Of a stretch of DNA of 64,000 bases, positions 61,186-64,000 are shown one piece after another; positions within the stretch are counted from its first letter, which is position 1; each line of letters begins with the position of its first letter. The notes under the pieces are model-generated. The model was not told the origin of the DNA and ran no database searches. It was given only the letters and a program-made list of their open reading frames with translations. The stretch covers positions 868,001 to 932,000 of the forward strand of contig NZ_CP051488.1 of assembly GCF_014490785.1 (NCBI RefSeq), given 5' to 3'. The stretch comes from Kosakonia sp. SMBL-WEM22. Lineage in GTDB: Bacteria; Pseudomonadota; Gammaproteobacteria; Enterobacterales; Enterobacteriaceae. A program made the position numbers and the translations under genes.

Positions 61186-62430
61186 ATGTCTCGTTTGATT
61201 GCCTTTCTCTTTCTGTTGGTGGCCGGCAGCGCCTCTGCCGCGATCATCAGCGAACAAGCTGTACCTGCACGCTATCTGCAAACTAATGAAGATGCCGACA
61301 TCTGGGCGCAGGTAGGCGATAACGTCATTACCGTCGGCAATATTCGCGCCGGGCAGATCATCGGCGTGGTGCCGGGCGAGGAGGATTACTACGGCTTCCG
61401 CTTCGGCTTTGGCTCGGGATTTATTGATAAAGGCCATCTCGGCCCGGTAACGGGCAACAAGCGTGTGCAGGATAGCCTCGGCGATCTTAATAAGCCGCTC
61501 AGCAACCAGAATCTCATCACCTGGCAGGATACGCCGCTCTACAACGCGCCGGATAAAACCAGCCCGCAGTTCGGCACACTGGCGCAAAACCTGCGCTACC
61601 CGATTATTGATAAGCTCAAAGACCGCCTGAATCAGACCTGGTTTCAGATCCGCATCGGCAACCGGCTGGCGTGGGTCAGCAGCCTTGATGCGCAGGAGGA
61701 TAACGGCCTGCCGGTGCTGACCTACCATCACATTTTGCATGATGAAGAGAACACCCGCTTTCGTCATACTTCCACCACCACCTCGGTACGCGCCTTTACC
61801 AATCAGATGACCTGGCTGCGCGACCAGGGTTACGCCACGCTGTCGATGTATCAGTTAGAAGGGTATGTGCGTAACCGCATGAATCTGCCCGCGCGCGCGG
61901 TGGTCATCACCTTTGATGACGGGCTGAAATCCGTCAGCCGCTACGCCTACCCGATCCTGCGCCAGTATGGGTTTAAAGCGACAGCGTTTATTATCTCGTC
62001 GCGCATCAAGCTGAAGCCGCAGAAGTGGGACCCAAAATCGCTGCAGTTTATGAGCGTGTCGGAGCTTAACGGCATCCGTGACGTGTTTGATGTGCAGTCG
62101 CACACCCACTTCCTGCACCGGGTCGACGACGCGCGCCATCCGATCCTCTTTAGCCGCAGCTATCACAACATTCTGTTTGATTTTAAACGCTCGCGCCGCG
62201 CGCTGGCGCAGTTCAACCCCCATGTGCTCTATCTCTCCTATCCCTTTGGCGGTTATGACGATAAAGCGGTGAAAGCGGCTAATGATGCCGGTTTCCATAT
62301 GGCGGTAACCACGGTGCGCGGGAAGGTGAAGCCGGGGGATAATCCGTTCCTGTTAAAACGGCTCTATGTCTTACGAACGGATTCGCTGGAAACGATGTCG
62401 CGGCTGATCAGCAATCAGCCGCAGGGGTAG
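61186..62430 (+). CDS. yadE: Polysaccharide deacetylase domain protein YadE
   Basis: A 414-residue exported protein (409 in E. coli) with a signal peptide (MSRLIAFLFLLVAGSASAA), an SH3-like N-terminal half and a NodB-type carbohydrate esterase domain from about residue 170. NodB motifs are VVITFDDGLKS (catalytic Asp, metal Asp), QSHTHFLHRV (metal His pair) and YLSYPFGGYDD. Substrate unknown; an envelope polysaccharide is likely. ATG 61186 is chosen for the signal peptide; a TTG 13 codons upstream is possible. Confidence 0.9.
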   Translation: MSRLIAFLFLLVAGSASAAIISEQAVPARYLQTNEDADIWAQVGDNVITVGNIRAGQIIGVVPGEEDYYGFRFGFGSGFIDKGHLGPVTGNKRVQDSLGDLNKPLSNQNLITWQDTPLYNAPDKTSPQFGTLAQNLRYPIIDKLKDRLNQTWFQIRIGNRLAWVSSLDAQEDNGLPVLTYHHILHDEENTRFRHTSTTTSVRAFTNQMTWLRDQGYATLSMYQLEGYVRNRMNLPARAVVITFDDGLKSVSRYAYPILRQYGFKATAFIISSRIKLKPQKWDPKSLQFMSVSELNGIRDVFDVQSHTHFLHRVDDARHPILFSRSYHNILFDFKRSRRALAQFNPHVLYLSYPFGGYDDKAVKAANDAGFHMAVTTVRGKVKPGDNPFLLKRLYVLRTDSLETMSRLISNQPQG

Positions 62431-62434
62431 GGCA

Positions 62435-62815
62435 TCAGGCAACCTGAACCGGCACGGCTTTCGCGGTGCGTTTCATCTCGTTGTCGCCGTCAAAGTAGGC
62501 CACTTTCGGCTGCCAGCTGCGCGCCGATTCATCGGGCATGGTGACGTAGCTGGCGATAATCAGGATATCGCCGACATCCGCACAGTGCGCCGCCGCGCCG
62601 TTAACGGAGATAATGCGCGAGCCGCGCTCACCGGCAATCGCATAGGTAGAGAAGCGCTTACCGTTGGTGACGTTGTAGATATCAATGGCTTCATATTCAA
62701 GGATACCGGCCGCTTCCAGAAAATCCTGGTCGATGGCGCAGGAGCCTTCGTAATGCAGGTCGGCCTGCGTCACTTTCACGCGGTGGAGCTTGCCTTGCAG
62801 CATAGTGCGAATCAT
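62435..62815 (-). CDS. panD: Aspartate 1-decarboxylase proenzyme PanD
   Basis: A 126-residue pyruvoyl enzyme, the E. coli length, making beta-alanine for pantothenate. The self-cleavage site is G24-S25 in HYEGSCAID. It is downstream of panC in the same direction, with 106 nt between. E. coli yadD, which lies between them in K-12, is absent. Confidence 0.97.
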   Translation of the reverse strand: MIRTMLQGKLHRVKVTQADLHYEGSCAIDQDFLEAAGILEYEAIDIYNVTNGKRFSTYAIAGERGSRIISVNGAAAHCADVGDILIIASYVTMPDESARSWQPKVAYFDGDNEMKRTAKAVPVQVA

Positions 62816-62889
62816 AAGTTGAACCTTCGTTACTGAGAGTAAAGCCGAAACGGGGGGAGACGGCTCCCTGCTTAACCCCGTCTGTTGTT

Positions 62890-62911
62890 GCCGCGCCTTA
62901 ACCGGCGCGGC
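62890..62911 (-). other. GC-rich hairpin in the panC-panD gap
   Basis: GCCGCGCC and GGCGCGGC form a perfect 8-bp stem with a 6-nt loop, 11 nt after the panC stop. No T tract follows on the minus strand, so it is probably not an efficient terminator and may stabilise the upstream message. Confidence 0.5.
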
Positions 62912-62921
62912 GTCTGCCAGA

Positions 62922-63779
62922 TTATTTCTGGGTCAATTCAACCACTCTATTGTCGATAAGCCGCGCCTGGCCGAGCCATGCCGCCATCAGAATCACCGCG
63001 CGCTGGCTGCTTTCAGTGAGTTCAAGCAGCGTGTCCGCATCGCGGATCTGAATATCATCGGCGCGGAAACCGGCTTCGTTAACCTGCTGCTCCGCCAGCG
63101 CCACCAGCTCTTCGACATCGCGCTCGCCCGCCTGTAGTTTATCGGCGATGGCGTTCATCACTTTGCTCATTCCCGGCGCAATTTTACGCTGGTCAGCGGT
63201 GAGATAGCCGTTACGCGAACTGAGCGCCAGGCCATCTTTCGCCCGCACGGTCGGCACGCCGACGATCTCAATGTCGTAACCCATATCCGCCACCATTTTG
63301 CGGATTAGCTGCAACTGCTGATAATCCTTCTCGCCGAAGCAGGCGATATCGGGCTGGACCAGGTTAAACAGTTTGCTGACGATGGTGGAGACGCCGCGGA
63401 AATGACCAGGACGGCTGGCACCTTCCAGCATCGTTGAGATGCCTGGAACGTCAACATAGGTCTGGCCTTCCGTACCCTGCGGGTAGATATCGGCAGGCGC
63501 AGGGGCAAAGACGAAATCGACTTTGCGTTTGTTCAGCTTTTCACAATCTTCCTGCAAGGTGCGCGGGTAGCGCACCAGGTCATCCTGGCGGTCAAACTGC
63601 ATCGGATTAACAAAGATGCTTACCACCACTACATCGGCGCGCAGTTTCGCTTCATCGACCAGCTTCATATGACCATCGTGTAGGTTGCCCATGGTCGGCA
63701 CCAGCGCAATGCGTTTTCCTTCCTGACGCAGGCGGCGAATATGCTGGCGCAGCAGCGGCAGGGTTTCAATAATCAACAC
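62922..63779 (-). CDS. panC: Pantothenate synthetase PanC
   Basis: A 285-residue ATP-dependent ligase (283 in E. coli) joining pantoate and beta-alanine. The PTMGNLHDGH motif near residue 29 and the KMSKS-like LALSSRNGYL near 184 mark the adenylate-forming active site. The start is GTG with AAGGAG seven bases upstream, as in E. coli. It lies 11 nt after panB. Confidence 0.96.
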   Translation of the reverse strand: MLIIETLPLLRQHIRRLRQEGKRIALVPTMGNLHDGHMKLVDEAKLRADVVVVSIFVNPMQFDRQDDLVRYPRTLQEDCEKLNKRKVDFVFAPAPADIYPQGTEGQTYVDVPGISTMLEGASRPGHFRGVSTIVSKLFNLVQPDIACFGEKDYQQLQLIRKMVADMGYDIEIVGVPTVRAKDGLALSSRNGYLTADQRKIAPGMSKVMNAIADKLQAGERDVEELVALAEQQVNEAGFRADDIQIRDADTLLELTESSQRAVILMAAWLGQARLIDNRVVELTQK

Positions 63780-63790
63780 AACAAGGCTCC

Positions 63791-64000
63791 TTAATGGAAA
63801 CTGTGTTCTTCGCCCGGATAGGCTCCGGACTCGACTTCAGCCACATACTGCCTGACCGCGGCACGCATGTCGCCTGCTTCATTGAGGAAATTTTTAGCAA
63901 ATTTTGGAATATGTCCACCGGTAATGCCGAAGGCGTCATGCATCACCAGAATCTGTCCGTCGGTCACATTGCCTGCACCGATACCAATCACCGGAATGGT
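63791..64000 (-). CDS. panB: 3-methyl-2-oxobutanoate hydroxymethyltransferase PanB, C-terminal part (partial)
   Basis: The last 69 codons and the stop are present; the 5' end lies beyond the window. IPVIGIGAGNVTDGQILVMHD and the C-terminus GAYPGEEHSFH match PanB, which makes ketopantoate, the first step of pantothenate synthesis. It heads the panB-panC-panD run. Confidence 0.95.
   Translation of the reverse strand, partial: TIPVIGIGAGNVTDGQILVMHDAFGITGGHIPKFAKNFLNEAGDMRAAVRQYVAEVESGAYPGEEHSFH

Overview
The window is chromosomal DNA from a member of the Enterobacteriaceae. Gene order and most protein sequences match the ilvH-to-panB segment of Escherichia coli K-12 almost gene for gene. The accessory genes and divergence suggest a relative in the Enterobacter/Kosakonia/Klebsiella direction; I cannot fix the genus from sequence alone. 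There are no tRNA or rRNA genes, insertion sequences, prophages or CRISPR arrays.

Layout: (1) 1-1300: the end of ilvH and the global carbon regulator cra. (2) 1790-19870: the division and cell wall (dcw) cluster mraZ-rsmH-ftsL-ftsI-murE-murF-mraY-murD-ftsW-murG-murC-ddlB-ftsQ-ftsA-ftsZ-lpxC, very compact, with mostly overlapping start and stop codons. (3) 20083-25398: secM-secA, mutT, then yacG-zapD-coaE on the other strand. (4) 25718-32446: guaC, the pilin operon ppdD-hofB-hofC, nadC, ampD-ampE. (5) 32462-34818: a two-gene pentoside/arabinoside catabolism operon (GH43 hydrolase plus GPH-family symporter) that is absent from this position in E. coli K-12. (6) 34990-44045: aroP, then pdhR-aceE-aceF-lpd for the pyruvate dehydrogenase complex. 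(7) 44325-46642: a chromosomal TraT-like lipoprotein and an unrecognised 474-residue protein, where E. coli K-12 has yacH. (8) 46916-53005: acnB, an AT-rich pair containing a DUF943 protein, yacL, speE-speD, yacC. (9) 53150-58748: cueO, a REP cluster, gcd, hpt and can. (10) 58856-64000: the yadG-yadH exporter, a small secreted protein, the deacetylase yadE, panD, panC and the end of panB.

The genes supply peptidoglycan precursors and divisome assembly, lipid A commitment (LpxC), Sec secretion with its SecM sensor, pyruvate-to-acetyl-CoA conversion, the TCA cycle (AcnB), spermidine synthesis, copper tolerance, periplasmic glucose oxidation and pantothenate/CoA synthesis (PanB, PanC, PanD and CoaE are all here).

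Most of the window is ordinary core genome. Points that deserve a second look are the rare-codon tract inside ftsI carrying a RybB-seed complement (a likely FtsO sponge RNA), a terminator-like hairpin between murG and murC, the GH43/symporter insertion with its putative CRP site and palindrome, the traT-like and 474-residue genes before acnB, the AT-rich DUF943 pair, and a single perfect CRP site between hpt and gcd placed to act oppositely on the two genes.
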